A stretch of 19,611 nt of DNA from Streptosporangiaceae bacterium (GTDB lineage: Bacteria > Actinomycetota > Actinomycetes > Streptosporangiales > Streptosporangiaceae), in assembly GCA_030039095.1 (NCBI GenBank), contig JASHQP010000722.1:1-19611 (forward strand), written 5' to 3'. The translations under genes and the position numbers were made by a program. This document shows, in pieces, positions 6,002 through 14,055 of this stretch; position 1 is the first letter of the stretch; every line of letters begins with the position of its first letter. The notes under the pieces were generated by a model. The model searched no databases. It saw only the letters and a list, made by a program, of their open reading frames with translations, and was not told where the DNA came from.

Positions 6002-7188
6002 GCTTGGTCCTCCCGATCGGTCCCTGCGCCCAGACTGGTCGGCTTGTCGACCGGCCCTCCCCGGCGGTGGCTTTCGATGATCGCCTGGCAGAGCGCGATG
6101 TCCCTGAGCCCGTCGAGGCCCGAGGTGACCGGCTCCGTCCCGTTCTCGACGCAGTCGTGGAACGCGACGAGCTCGCGCTCGAACGCGCTGGAATAGGAGA
6201 CGGTCTCCTCGGTGCGCCAGGACCTGGCCGTCCCCGCGTCGCCGCCCTCGGTCTCCAGCAGCGCGGGCTCGCTGCGCAGGAACGGCGACGGGAAGGCCAG
6301 CCGCACCCGGGCCTCGGGCCCGTACAGCGCGAACTCCATCTGGTAGCGCGCGATGCCGGGCAGGTCGATCCAGTGGATCGCGACCGGGAGGTCGCCGAAC
6401 CGCAGCATCACCGTGAGGCTGCTGTCGCGCAGGTCGACGTAGTCGAGCCGGTCCGGCTCGCCGAGCAGGCCGCGGACGGTGTTCAGCTCGTGCACCAGGG
6501 TGTCGAGCAGCACCATGTGATAGGTGCGGCGCTCGAACTCGCTGGCGTCACCGAGCGCGCCGGTGATACTGGCCTCGGTGCCCGCGCGCAGCAGGTCGAC
6601 GACGTCGGCCGGCGGCGGCACCGGCGGCAGCAGCCGGTAGTGCTCGATGTACGGCCGGAACGGCGACTCGAACGTGGTGACGCGCAGCAGCCGCGGCTCG
6701 GCCACCTCGCCAGCCTCCTCCCGGAAACGCGCGTAGGCGGGGTCGTAGCGCTTGGGGTAGGCGACCATGAGCGTCACCCCGGCGCGCTGGGCGGCCTCGA
6801 CCATCGCCCGCCCCTCGGGCACCGAGAAGCACATCGGCTTCTCCACCAGGACGTGCATCCCGGCCTGCGCCGCCGCCACCGCGATCGGGGCGTGGCTGCC
6901 CGAGGTCAGCACCAGCACCGCGTCCAGCGGCTGGCGCAGCATTTCCCGCCAGTCCGAGAACACCGAGGGCACGCCGTACCGCTCGGCGCAGGCCCTGGCG
7001 TTCTGGGGGACGATGTCGCACACCGCGGCGACCTCGTAGGAATCGGACAGTTCCTCCAGGTAGTGCAAGTGCATCACCTGGGCGATCACCCCGGTGCCCA
7101 CCACGCCGACCCGCAGCCGCCTGGTCGCGCGTGCCAGCCCGGGGCGAGTCACCGCCAGTCCCGGACCGGCCCGGCTCACTGGCTCCAC
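5998..7188 (-). CDS. Gfo/Idh/MocA family oxidoreductase, long variant
   Basis: A second NAD(P)-dependent oxidoreductase, up to 396 residues. It has RVGVVGTGVIA (26-36), the VEKP motif at 115-118, AYPKRYDP (143-150) and HELNTVRGLLGE from 233, where a His-Glu pair replaces the more common D-x-G-x-H catalytic block. A segment rich in Pro, Arg and Tyr (about 173-205) is inserted before it. This makes it a divergent member, possibly acting on a larger or modified sugar. The GTG at 7188 overlaps the ATPase gene by 13 nt. The in-frame GTG at 7179 (4-nt GTGA overlap) is an equally good or better start and would shorten it by three residues. It is not closely similar to the other two family members in this locus. 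Confidence 0.86.
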   Translation of the reverse strand: MEPVSRAGPGLAVTRPGLARATRRLRVGVVGTGVIAQVMHLHYLEELSDSYEVAAVCDIVPQNARACAERYGVPSVFSDWREMLRQPLDAVLVLTSGSHAPIAVAAAQAGMHVLVEKPMCFSVPEGRAMVEAAQRAGVTLMVAYPKRYDPAYARFREEAGEVAEPRLLRVTTFESPFRPYIEHYRLLPPVPPPADVVDLLRAGTEASITGALGDASEFERRTYHMVLLDTLVHELNTVRGLLGEPDRLDYVDLRDSSLTVMLRFGDLPVAIHWIDLPGIARYQMEFALYGPEARVRLAFPSPFLRSEPALLETEGGDAGTARSWRTEETVSYSSAFERELVAFHDCVENGTEPVTSGLDGLRDIALCQAIIESHRRGGPVDKPTSLGAGTDREDQA

Positions 7189-8315
7189 AGGACGCTGGAA
7201 CTGAGCTGTCCGGTTCCGGCGCCCGGCGCAACCCGGCGCGTGGAGAGCAGGCAGCCCCCGGTCTGGCGGTCGAAGAAGTGCAGCCGATCCTCGCGAAGCC
7301 GCAGGCGGACGATCGAGCCGACGTCCGGCTCGAAGTCGGCATCGAAGCGGCCCGTCAGCTGAACAGGTCCGAGCTCGAGCGTGACCAGAGTCTCGTTCTC
7401 CATCGGCTGCACCACATAGACCTCGGCGCCGAAACCATCCCCGTCCTCGGCTGCCAGAGTGAGATCCTCTGGCCTCACTCCCAGCCGCAGCGGGGACCCC
7501 TTGGCTGTTTGCGTGATGCGCCGGGAGAAGATCGTCGAGACGCTTATCGCCGTCCCGCCGATGACAAGCGTGCCGTCGCCGACTTCCACGTCGACGACGT
7601 TCATCGGCGGGCTGCCTACAAAGCTTGCCACGGTCTCGTTCGCCGGATAATCATAAATTTCGCGTGGCGGACCAACCTGCTGCAGCGAGCCATCGGCCAT
7701 GACGGCGACCTGGTCAGCCATTGTCGTGGCTTCCGACTGGTCATGCGTTACATACAAGGTCGTGACGCCGAGTTCCTTCTGCAGCCGCTTCAGCTCGACT
7801 CGCATCTGGATCCGCAGCTTCGCGTCAAGGTTAGATAGCGGCTCGTCCATGAGAAACACCGACGGCTGACGAATGATGGCGCGGGCGAGCGCCACGCGCT
7901 GCCGCTGGCCTCCCGACAGTTCGCGGGGCTTCCGGTGCAGGAGCGAGTCGATGACGAGCCGTTCTGCGACCGCGTTCGCCTGCCGTTCCCGCTCGGTCTT
8001 GGAGACACCGCGGACTCGCAAGGGGTACGCGATGTTCTGCCCGACGGTCATGTGCGGGTAGAGAGCGTAGCTCTGGAACACCATCGCGATGTCCCGCTCC
8101 CGTGCCGCCACGCTTGTGACGTCACGGTCACCGAGCATGACGGTGCCGGTCGTCGGTTCCTCGAGCCCGGCCAGGATGCGAAGACTTGTCGTCTTCCCGC
8201 ACCCGGAAGGCCCGAGCATGACCATAAAGCTGCCGTCCTGAATATGCAGGTCAAGCTCGTTGAGGGCCGAGATATCGGCAAAGCGCTTGCTCACCCGGTC
8301 AAAGCGGACATCCAT
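7176..8315 (-). CDS. Sugar ABC transporter ATP-binding protein (UgpC/MsmK/MalK type)
   Basis: This is the ATPase that powers a sugar importer at the inner face of the membrane. All motifs are intact in 379 residues: Walker A GPSGCGKTT (35-43), Q-loop Gln81 in VFQSYALYPH, signature LSGGQ (133-137), Walker B VFLMDE (153-158), D-loop SNLD (161-164) and switch His191. Residues from about 235 form the C-terminal OB/TOBE regulatory region typical of carbohydrate importers, with LRLGVRPEDL and RLREDRLHFFD. The start is ATG at 8315. No permease lies in this arm; the two permeases and binding proteins are on the divergent arm, so this subunit most likely serves them. Such ATPases are sometimes shared by several importers, so a wider role is possible. 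Confidence 0.95.
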   Translation of the reverse strand: MDVRFDRVSKRFADISALNELDLHIQDGSFMVMLGPSGCGKTTSLRILAGLEEPTTGTVMLGDRDVTSVAARERDIAMVFQSYALYPHMTVGQNIAYPLRVRGVSKTERERQANAVAERLVIDSLLHRKPRELSGGQRQRVALARAIIRQPSVFLMDEPLSNLDAKLRIQMRVELKRLQKELGVTTLYVTHDQSEATTMADQVAVMADGSLQQVGPPREIYDYPANETVASFVGSPPMNVVDVEVGDGTLVIGGTAISVSTIFSRRITQTAKGSPLRLGVRPEDLTLAAEDGDGFGAEVYVVQPMENETLVTLELGPVQLTGRFDADFEPDVGSIVRLRLREDRLHFFDRQTGGCLLSTRRVAPGAGTGQLSSSVLWSQ

Positions 8316-8366
8316 GCTCCTCCTCTGGGGTGGGTCGGGATGCCGGTGCCATGCTCCATGGGCGCC

Positions 8367-9341
8367 TCATGAGGCACCAACCGGACAGTCCGGTCGGTGC
8401 GCCTCAGGCGGAGGGGATGCTGGCCCGTCGCCACGGCGACGGGCCGAGGCCTCGGCAAGCAGCTCGACAGCCCTGTCGACGGCACGCTCGACGTCGCCGT
8501 CGGGCGGGAACAGAAGCGTTCTGCCCGCGACGATCCCCCGGACGTTGTCGACCGACAGAGCGTTGCGCCAGTCGTCGCCGCCAGACGCGCCCCCAGCTGA
8601 CACGTCGCCGCCCAGGATCACGGCAGGCAACGTGGACGCCGCCATCACCTCCGCCATTTCGTCGATTACCGGCACCTTGAGCCAGGTATAGGCAGACGTG
8701 GTGCCGAGCCCGGAGGCGACAGCGATCGCGCGTGCGACCCGGTCTGGGGCGGAAACCGCATGCAGGGCGCCGTTGCGGCGCTGCACAGGGAGGGGCTCGA
8801 TCATCGCGATCAGCCGGTTGGCGGCAAGCTCCGTAATCGCCCGGCTGCAGGCCTCGATCGTCTCGACGGTGCTGGGGTCGCTGTCCTCCAGCCGACACAG
8901 CATCTTGCCTCCGTCGAAGCCTGCAGACAGCAGACCGGGCACGGTGAAGCCCGTGAAGCGATCATCAAGCTCGAAGGCCGAGCGGTGCAGGCCGCCCCGG
9001 TTCATGGAACCGATCACGACCCGGTCGTCAAGTGCTCCGAGTATCAGCAGGTCCTCGATCACATCAGCGGTACCCAGCACACCGTCCACGCCCGGCCGGG
9101 CCAAGGCGCGCAGCAGTCGGGTAAGCAACTCCCGCCTGTTGGCCATGGCCATCGGGGTCCCACCCACCCCGAGCTGTCCACGGGCCGGATGGTCGGCCGC
9201 CAGCAGGAACAGCGAGCCGTCCTGGCCGGGATGCTTGCGTCTGCGGCGGTTCGCTGCCGCTTCGAGGATCGCCTCGGGTGCGCTCACCCGTGTTTCGAGT
9301 AGCCTCTTGTAGACGCGATCATCAAGCCGCTCTGCGGTCAT
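8367..9341 (-). CDS. Cgl0159-family (beta/alpha)8 aldolase-like protein
   Basis: This 324-residue protein resembles the Cgl0159 family, named after a gene in the Corynebacterium glutamicum myo-inositol cluster and related to DeoC/FbaB-type class I aldolases. Visible blocks are LLAADHPARGQLGVG (46-60), GVDGVLGTADVIEDLL (84-99), GSMNRGGLHRSAFELDDRFTG (111-131), TWLKVPVIDEM (219-229) and VILGGDVSAGG (241-251). Lys222 is the obvious Schiff-base candidate and the Gly-rich strand a phosphate or substrate loop. I chose ATG 9341, which has GAGG 9 nt upstream; the frame also opens at 9392 with 17 atypical extra residues. It is the first gene of the leftward operon, 51 bp before the ATPase. It probably cleaves or forms a C-C bond in a cyclitol-derived intermediate; the reaction is inferred. 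Confidence 0.82.
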   Translation of the reverse strand: MTAERLDDRVYKRLLETRVSAPEAILEAAANRRRRKHPGQDGSLFLLAADHPARGQLGVGGTPMAMANRRELLTRLLRALARPGVDGVLGTADVIEDLLILGALDDRVVIGSMNRGGLHRSAFELDDRFTGFTVPGLLSAGFDGGKMLCRLEDSDPSTVETIEACSRAITELAANRLIAMIEPLPVQRRNGALHAVSAPDRVARAIAVASGLGTTSAYTWLKVPVIDEMAEVMAASTLPAVILGGDVSAGGASGGDDWRNALSVDNVRGIVAGRTLLFPPDGDVERAVDRAVELLAEASARRRGDGPASPPPEAHRPDCPVGAS

Positions 9342-9485
9342 CCGGCACCGCCTCGGCGCACCTGGCAGCTGTTCACATTCCGCCCTCCGCAACCTCGCTG
9401 CTGGCCGTGCCGGTTGCCGAGCGGATCAGTTCCGCCTGTCCGGATCTGCCGTGCTTGAGCGCAACGCTGGCAGTTAGTGTTCCAT

Positions 9486-9495
9486 TTGTCAAGAC
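9486..9495 (-). promoter_or_regulatory. GTCTTGACAA motif upstream of the leftward operon
   Basis: Read on the minus strand this is GTCTTGACAA, containing a perfect -35 hexamer TTGACA (9492-9487). The expected -10 position about 17 nt on reads CAGCGT, a poor match, so promoter status is uncertain. The identical 10-mer occurs in the same orientation relative to its gene upstream of the second binding protein (17932-17941). TGTC-AA-GACA (9487-9496) is also a short inverted repeat. Confidence 0.4.
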
Positions 9496-9540
9496 ATTAG
9501 GACTCGTGTGCGTCACAATGTAGGCGACCGATCGCGTTAG

Positions 9541-9550
9541 ACGTGCACGT
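9541..9550. promoter_or_regulatory. Perfect 10-bp palindrome, candidate operator
   Basis: ACGTGCACGT is its own reverse complement and lies in the middle of the divergent promoter region, about 50 bp upstream of the leftward TTGACA and 107 bp upstream of the rightward one. It could bind a dimeric regulator, but a 10-bp palindrome of this composition could also arise by chance. Confidence 0.3.
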
Positions 9551-9656
9551 TATCGGACTCTCCGTCGTAGCGCACGGCACCAGGTTCCGGCCGACCTCGG
9601 CAGGAGGATCCCATCGCCCGGCCAGAAACCGGCCTGAAGGCCTCCGGACTGACCTG

Positions 9657-9685
9657 TTGACATATTGTCCTTACATTTCTAGAAT
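9657..9685 (+). promoter_or_regulatory. Near-consensus housekeeping promoter of the rightward operon
   Basis: TTGACA (9657-9662) and TAGAAT (9680-9685) are separated by exactly 17 nt, an almost perfect primary sigma-factor promoter and unusually strong for such GC-rich DNA. Transcription would begin around 9692, giving a leader of about 50 nt before the GTG at 9743. The short inverted repeat GACA-TAT-TGTC (9659-9669) overlaps the -35 box and could be a repressor site. Confidence 0.7.
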
Positions 9686-9742
9686 TCCCGGCATGCCTGC
9701 CGCAGCGGACGGGAGGTCATCTCAACCACCTGGGAGGCTGAC

Positions 9743-11056
9743 GTGACCAATCAGCTCGCGATCACGGGCGCTGCGCCCGCTCTCGACCGAAGCCTGCACC
9801 GACGCTGGCCGGAGATTACAGAGGACGACCGCGCCGCTATCAACGCGGTGCTGGACCGAGGGGTGCTGCATGGCGCCCAGGCTCCCGAGATCACTGGCTT
9901 GGAAAGCGATTGGCGGGCGTATCTGGGTGTTGATCATTGCCTCGCGCTCAACAGCGGCACCGCAGCCCTGCACGCAGGGCTGGCGGCGATCGGCATCCAG
10001 GCAGGCGACGAGGTCATCGTCCCGGCGTTCACGTTCATCGCATCCGCGTACGCGGTTGCGCATCAAGGTGGGGTCCCGGTCTTCTGCGACATCGACCCGT
10101 GGTCGTACAACATCGATCCGGCACAGATCGAGAGCCACGTGACCCCGCGGACCCGGGCGATCATGCCCGTGCACATGCACGGCCTGCCCGCCGACATGGA
10201 TGAGGTCATGGCCATCGCCGAGCGTCACGGTCTGGCGGTCATCGAGGACGCGTGCCAGGCGCACGGGGCCACGTACCAGGGCAAGCTGGTCGGGACCATA
10301 GGATCGTGCGCCGCGTTCAGCCTGAACGCCACGAAGAACCTGGCCGGTGGCGAGGGCGGCCTGTTCGTGACCCAGGACCCCACGTACTTCCTCACGGCCC
10401 GCCGCCTCTCGGAATTTGGCGAGGACGTCGAGGAAGACCTCCCGCCCGCTGAGCTCGGGGCATCCCGTTCGTACTGGTCCTACGGCCTCGGCTGGAACTA
10501 CCGCACCCAGGAATTGTCGGCCGCCATGGCCCGGTCGCAGTTGCGGCGCCTGGACCACTACAACCACATCGCCCAGCGCAATGCGGAAATACTTTCCAAG
10601 GGCCTTGGCTCGATCCCCGGGGTGATTCCGCCGCGCGTCCCCGGCGACCGGACGAGCGTCTATCACAAGTTCCGGATCCGGATCGACCCGCAACAGCTCG
10701 ATGCGGGGGTTTCGGCGACGGCACTGCGGGACAGCATCCTGTTCGCGCTCCGCGCCGAAGGCGTCGAGGCGGTCGTCTGGCAGCTCGACGCCCTGCCCGC
10801 CTACCCGGCGTTCCGGAGGTCGGCCCTGCACTCCTGGCATCCCCGCGACGAGAACGAGCCGCTGAAGCCGTGGGACCCGCACGCGTACCCAGCGACCGCG
10901 AAGATGTACGACACCTCGATGGTGATCGGCTCGCAGGAGCACCCGCTCTTCATCCAGGACGTCCCCCTGATGGAGGCCTATGTCGAGGCGTTCGGACGGG
11001 TCATGAGCCACCTTCCGGAAGCCCTGTCTGCGCCGCGCCCGGACACGGCGAGCTGA
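9743..11056 (+). CDS. DegT/DnrJ/EryC1/StrS-family PLP aminotransferase
   Basis: This is a PLP-dependent aminotransferase of the sugar/cyclitol family that moves an amino group between an amino acid and a keto-sugar or inosose. The 437-residue protein shows LNSGTAALHAGL (69-80) binding the cofactor phosphate, GDEVIVPAFTFIASA (88-102), VIEDACQAHGA (168-178) and SLNATKNLAGGEGG, where Lys198 is the predicted Schiff-base lysine. The C-terminus (about 370-430), with an HPLFIQD stretch, is longer than in many members. The start is GTG at 9743 with GGGAGG 5 nt upstream. It opens the rightward operon. Scyllo-inosose aminotransferases (StsC/BtrR) belong to this family and would fit the inositol-like neighbours; because transamination is reversible it could work in breakdown rather than synthesis. 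This is inferred. Confidence 0.9.
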   Translation: MTNQLAITGAAPALDRSLHRRWPEITEDDRAAINAVLDRGVLHGAQAPEITGLESDWRAYLGVDHCLALNSGTAALHAGLAAIGIQAGDEVIVPAFTFIASAYAVAHQGGVPVFCDIDPWSYNIDPAQIESHVTPRTRAIMPVHMHGLPADMDEVMAIAERHGLAVIEDACQAHGATYQGKLVGTIGSCAAFSLNATKNLAGGEGGLFVTQDPTYFLTARRLSEFGEDVEEDLPPAELGASRSYWSYGLGWNYRTQELSAAMARSQLRRLDHYNHIAQRNAEILSKGLGSIPGVIPPRVPGDRTSVYHKFRIRIDPQQLDAGVSATALRDSILFALRAEGVEAVVWQLDALPAYPAFRRSALHSWHPRDENEPLKPWDPHAYPATAKMYDTSMVIGSQEHPLFIQDVPLMEAYVEAFGRVMSHLPEALSAPRPDTAS

Positions 11057-11076
11057 CCGGTGGGTGCCTGACAGCC

Positions 11077-12231
11077 ATGAAACGCTCGCCGGTTCGCATA
11101 TGCATGGTCGGGCACGGCCTCATGGGCCGGGCGCACTCGATCGCCTTCCGTGACGCCGTGGCTATCGAGCCCGGGCTCGGGGTGCAGCCAGAGCTAGCCG
11201 TCGTCTGGGGCCGGTCTGGGGAACGCGCCGCCGCAGCGGCGGACCGGTTCGGCTACGAGCAGTGGAGCACAGACCTGCTGGAGGCGGTCTCCCGGACGGA
11301 CATCGATCTCGTGGACGTGTGCACGCCGCCGGGCAGCCACCACGAAGCGATCGCCGCGGCTGCGGCCGCCGGGAAGGCGATCATCTGCGAGAAGCCGCTC
11401 GGCGCGACCCTGGGACAGGCGCGCGCGTCGCTGCAGGCGGTTCGCGCCGCGGCGGTCCGGCACGCGGTCAGCTTCAATTACCGCCGGCTTCCGGCGGTCG
11501 CCCTGCTGGCCCAGATCGTGGCCGAAGGCGTGATCGGCGAGCCCCGCGTCGTTCGCGCCATCTGGCTGACTGATGAGTTCAGCGATCCGGACACTCCTTT
11601 CGACTGGAGATTTGACAAGCTCACCGGCGGGTCGGTCGCCGGGGACCTCGGCGTGCACCTCATCGACCTCATCCAGTGGATCGTCGCGCCGTTCGACGAG
11701 GTGGTGGCCTCCAGCGCGACGTTCATCACGCAGCGCCGCGATCCGGACGGCGGCCGCAGCGTTCCGGTGCGGACGGACGACTCTTGCGGTGCGCTCGGCC
11801 GGCTGTCCTCGGGGGCAAATGCGGTGCTCGAGATGACCAGGGTGGCCATCGGCCGTCCGTGCGACTGGACGATCGAGATCTCGGGCAGCGAAGGCTCGGT
11901 CTGGTTCGACTACCGCAACCTGAACGAGATCTGGCTGTTCAGCCGCGAGCCTGGCTCGCGGACGCAGGGGGTCCGGCGCATCCGCACCGAGCTTCCCGGC
12001 CACCCCTATTCCTGGCGCTGGTGGCCCCAGGGACAGGGGATCGGCTACGAAGCCAGCTTCGCCAATCAGGCCATCGACTGGCTCTCGCACTGGCGCACGG
12101 GCGATTTCACCCCCGACTTCGCCGACGCGGTGGCGGCACAGGCGGTGGTCGAGGCGATCGATGCCTCCGCGGCCAGCCACGCGTGGACCCGGGTTGACCG
12201 CAGCGACCGGAGCGATCCAAGTGATCACTGA
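11077..12231 (+). CDS. Gfo/Idh/MocA family NAD(P)-dependent oxidoreductase
   Basis: Third oxidoreductase of this family in the locus, 384 residues. The Rossmann motif is VGHGLMG (11-17), then TDIDLVDVCTPPGSHHE (74-90), CEKP at 104-107, NYRRLP (134-139) and the catalytic block DLGVHLIDLIQW (190-201). Lys106, Asp190 and His194 are therefore in place. The start is ATG at 11077, 20 nt after the aminotransferase stop, with only a weak GGTGGG ribosome site, so coupling to the upstream gene is likely. The frame is open further upstream but that part overlaps the aminotransferase. A relic at 3936-4047 resembles residues 74-100 of this protein. It may supply the keto substrate for the aminotransferase, or oxidise its deaminated product. 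Confidence 0.9.
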   Translation: MKRSPVRICMVGHGLMGRAHSIAFRDAVAIEPGLGVQPELAVVWGRSGERAAAAADRFGYEQWSTDLLEAVSRTDIDLVDVCTPPGSHHEAIAAAAAAGKAIICEKPLGATLGQARASLQAVRAAAVRHAVSFNYRRLPAVALLAQIVAEGVIGEPRVVRAIWLTDEFSDPDTPFDWRFDKLTGGSVAGDLGVHLIDLIQWIVAPFDEVVASSATFITQRRDPDGGRSVPVRTDDSCGALGRLSSGANAVLEMTRVAIGRPCDWTIEISGSEGSVWFDYRNLNEIWLFSREPGSRTQGVRRIRTELPGHPYSWRWWPQGQGIGYEASFANQAIDWLSHWRTGDFTPDFADAVAAQAVVEAIDASAASHAWTRVDRSDRSDPSDH

Positions 12232-13138
12232 AGCTGCAGCCCCGCTGGCCGCCAAGGGCAGGAAATCGCCGCGGGCCCGCCGACTGACTCCTCTTTTGCT
12301 GTCGCTCCCGGCCGCCGTCCTCATCGCCGGGTTCCTCTTCGGCCCGATCGCCGCAGCGTTCGTCATCTCCCTGACCGACCAGGCCCTGACGGGCGTGCAC
12401 GCAGCGGTCTACGGCTTCGTCGGCTTCAGCAACTACTCGGCGCTATTCAGCGACCCGCTGTTCACCCACAGCGGTTACATCAGCTTCGTCTATGTGGTGC
12501 TGGCCGCGATCATCGGCCAGACTGGCCTTGGGCTGGCGACTGCGTTCATGATCCACCGCGGGGCGAACCGGTGGCTCGTCCGTTTCGTTGGCAGCACGAT
12601 GATCGCCGCCTGGGTGACACCAGAGATCGTTGCCGCGCTGCTCTGGTTTGCGCTCGCCGCCCAGGGAGGCACGCTCGATTCGATCCTCGCGCCGCTGGGG
12701 CTCGGGCACGTCCAGTGGCTCACCGGTGCCCCGTTGATTCTGGTGTCGATCGCGACGATCTGGGGCGGCGCCGCGTTCTCCATGCTGATCTTCTCCGCAG
12801 GCTTTCGCAGCCTGCCGGACGAGGTGGTCGAAGCGGCGGTCGTCGACGGCGCGCGGCCCTGGCAGCGCGTGCTCCAGGTCGAACTGCCCATGCTGCGCCG
12901 CACGTTCGCGGTGAACCTCATTCTGACCACGCTGAGCACCTTCACGGACTTCACCATGATCTACGCACTCACCGGCGGCGGACCGGGCGACGCGACCCAA
13001 ACGCTGCCGCAGTATGCCTATCAGCAGACCTTTTCCTTCTCGCAGCTCGGTTACGGGAACGCCGCCGCCGTCGTGCTGCTGCTCATCGCGGCGATCGTCA
13101 GTGTCCTGTACGTGTGGCTGCTGAAGGTTGAGGTCTGA
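12221..13138 (+). CDS. ABC transporter permease, MalF/UgpA type
   Basis: This is one of the two membrane channels of a carbohydrate importer, 305 residues. About six hydrophobic helices are visible, near 23-50, 87-110, 125-147, 171-193, 231-250 and 281-301. The cytoplasmic EAA loop that docks on the ATPase reads EAAVVDGARPW (204-214) and ends ELP at 221-223. I chose GTG 12221 because GGAG lies 8 nt upstream; this overlaps the preceding oxidoreductase stop by 11 nt. A longer frame from 12161 adds 20 residues of unlikely composition. A large periplasmic loop before the third helix, usual for MalF-type subunits, is short here, as in most actinobacterial members. It pairs with the next gene, and its ATPase is on the divergent arm. 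Confidence 0.92.
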   Translation: MITEAAAPLAAKGRKSPRARRLTPLLLSLPAAVLIAGFLFGPIAAAFVISLTDQALTGVHAAVYGFVGFSNYSALFSDPLFTHSGYISFVYVVLAAIIGQTGLGLATAFMIHRGANRWLVRFVGSTMIAAWVTPEIVAALLWFALAAQGGTLDSILAPLGLGHVQWLTGAPLILVSIATIWGGAAFSMLIFSAGFRSLPDEVVEAAVVDGARPWQRVLQVELPMLRRTFAVNLILTTLSTFTDFTMIYALTGGGPGDATQTLPQYAYQQTFSFSQLGYGNAAAVVLLLIAAIVSVLYVWLLKVEV

Positions 13139-13140
13139 GC

Positions 13141-13995
13141 ATGGCCGTCACCGAAACCGCCGCCGGGCGTAGCGGCGGCAGGAAGATCGCCGGGCGGACG
13201 GGCCGGAACGTCCTGCTGCTCGTCATCGGCATCCTGTTCTTGCTGCCGATGGTCTGGATGCTCGCCGCGTCGCTGAACAGCAAGGCATCGTTCCTGTTGA
13301 GCTTCCCGGACTTCTCGCTCGCCAACTTCCGCTATGCCGTGTCCGCGAACAGAACGGCCGGACCGCTGTGGAACAGCTTCGTACTGGCCGGCGGTTCGAC
13401 GGTCATCACCACGGTGTTCGGGCTCGCCGCTTCCTACGCCCTGTCCAGATACCAGGTCCGCTTCCGCCGCTCGGTCATGCTTGTGGTGCTGTTCACGACG
13501 GGGCTGCCGCTCGAGCTTCTCATGATCCCCGCCTATTCGATGTTCGTGACGGCGCACCTCATAAACTCAACGCCGGCCACGGTGGTCTTCCTGAGCGCGA
13601 CCGGGCTGCCCTTCGCGATCTGGATCCTGAAGAGCTTCATCGACCAGATCCCTCCCGAGATCGAGGAAGCCGCGCAGATGGACGGCGCGCACGTGTTCGA
13701 GAGGATCTGGCGTCACGTGCTGCCCCTGGCCCGACCCGGCATCGCGGTGGCCGCGCTGTTCACGTTCATGAACTCCTGGGGCCAGTTCGTCATCCCATAT
13801 GTGCTCCTGCAGTCGCCGGGCAAGATGCCCGCCTCCGTGGCCATCTACGAGTTCCTCACCGCGAACGGCCGCATTCTTTACGGCCCGCTCGCGGCCTTCG
13901 CCCTGATGTTCACCGCGCCGGTGCTGATCTTGTACTGGGCGCTCTCTCGCCACATCTCCGGTGCCTTCACCTTCGGCGGCGGCGTCAAGGGATGA
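13141..13995 (+). CDS. ABC transporter permease, MalG/UgpE type
   Basis: Second channel subunit of the importer, 284 residues with about six transmembrane helices (first near 24-45, last near 250-268). The EAA loop is intact: EEAAQMDGAHVFERIW (175-190) followed by VLPLARPG (193-200). The C-terminus ends FTFGGGVKG, the typical short conserved tail of MalG-like proteins. The ATG start at 13141 lies two bases after the stop of the first permease, and the likely ribosome site (GAGGT) is inside the end of that gene, so expression is coupled. Sixty bases separate it from the binding-protein gene. Confidence 0.94.
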   Translation: MAVTETAAGRSGGRKIAGRTGRNVLLLVIGILFLLPMVWMLAASLNSKASFLLSFPDFSLANFRYAVSANRTAGPLWNSFVLAGGSTVITTVFGLAASYALSRYQVRFRRSVMLVVLFTTGLPLELLMIPAYSMFVTAHLINSTPATVVFLSATGLPFAIWILKSFIDQIPPEIEEAAQMDGAHVFERIWRHVLPLARPGIAVAALFTFMNSWGQFVIPYVLLQSPGKMPASVAIYEFLTANGRILYGPLAAFALMFTAPVLILYWALSRHISGAFTFGGGVKG

Positions 13996-14055
13996 GGCCT
14001 TAGCCAAACCATCTGCGGGCGCCATCGAGGTGGCCGAGCAGCAGGAGGGGAACCC

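Larger units (their letters stand above)
9342..9742. other. Divergent promoter region of the catabolic locus
   Basis: This 401-bp gap separates the two arms of the locus and has no convincing gene; short open frames in it lack ribosome sites and typical composition. It contains a leftward TTGACA-bearing motif (9486-9495), a perfect 10-bp palindrome (9541-9550) and a near-consensus rightward promoter (9657-9685). Its arrangement fits coordinated control of both arms by one regulator, which is not encoded in the window. Confidence 0.7.

Noticed and set aside
9543..9746. Small plus-strand open frame of 67 codons in the divergent gap
   Set aside because: It covers the strong promoter at 9657-9685, has no ribosome site and its composition is not protein-like.
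10870..11076. N-terminal extension of the third oxidoreductase
   Set aside because: The frame is open but lies inside the aminotransferase gene and the extra residues look like a shadow translation. The Rossmann motif starts properly after ATG 11077.
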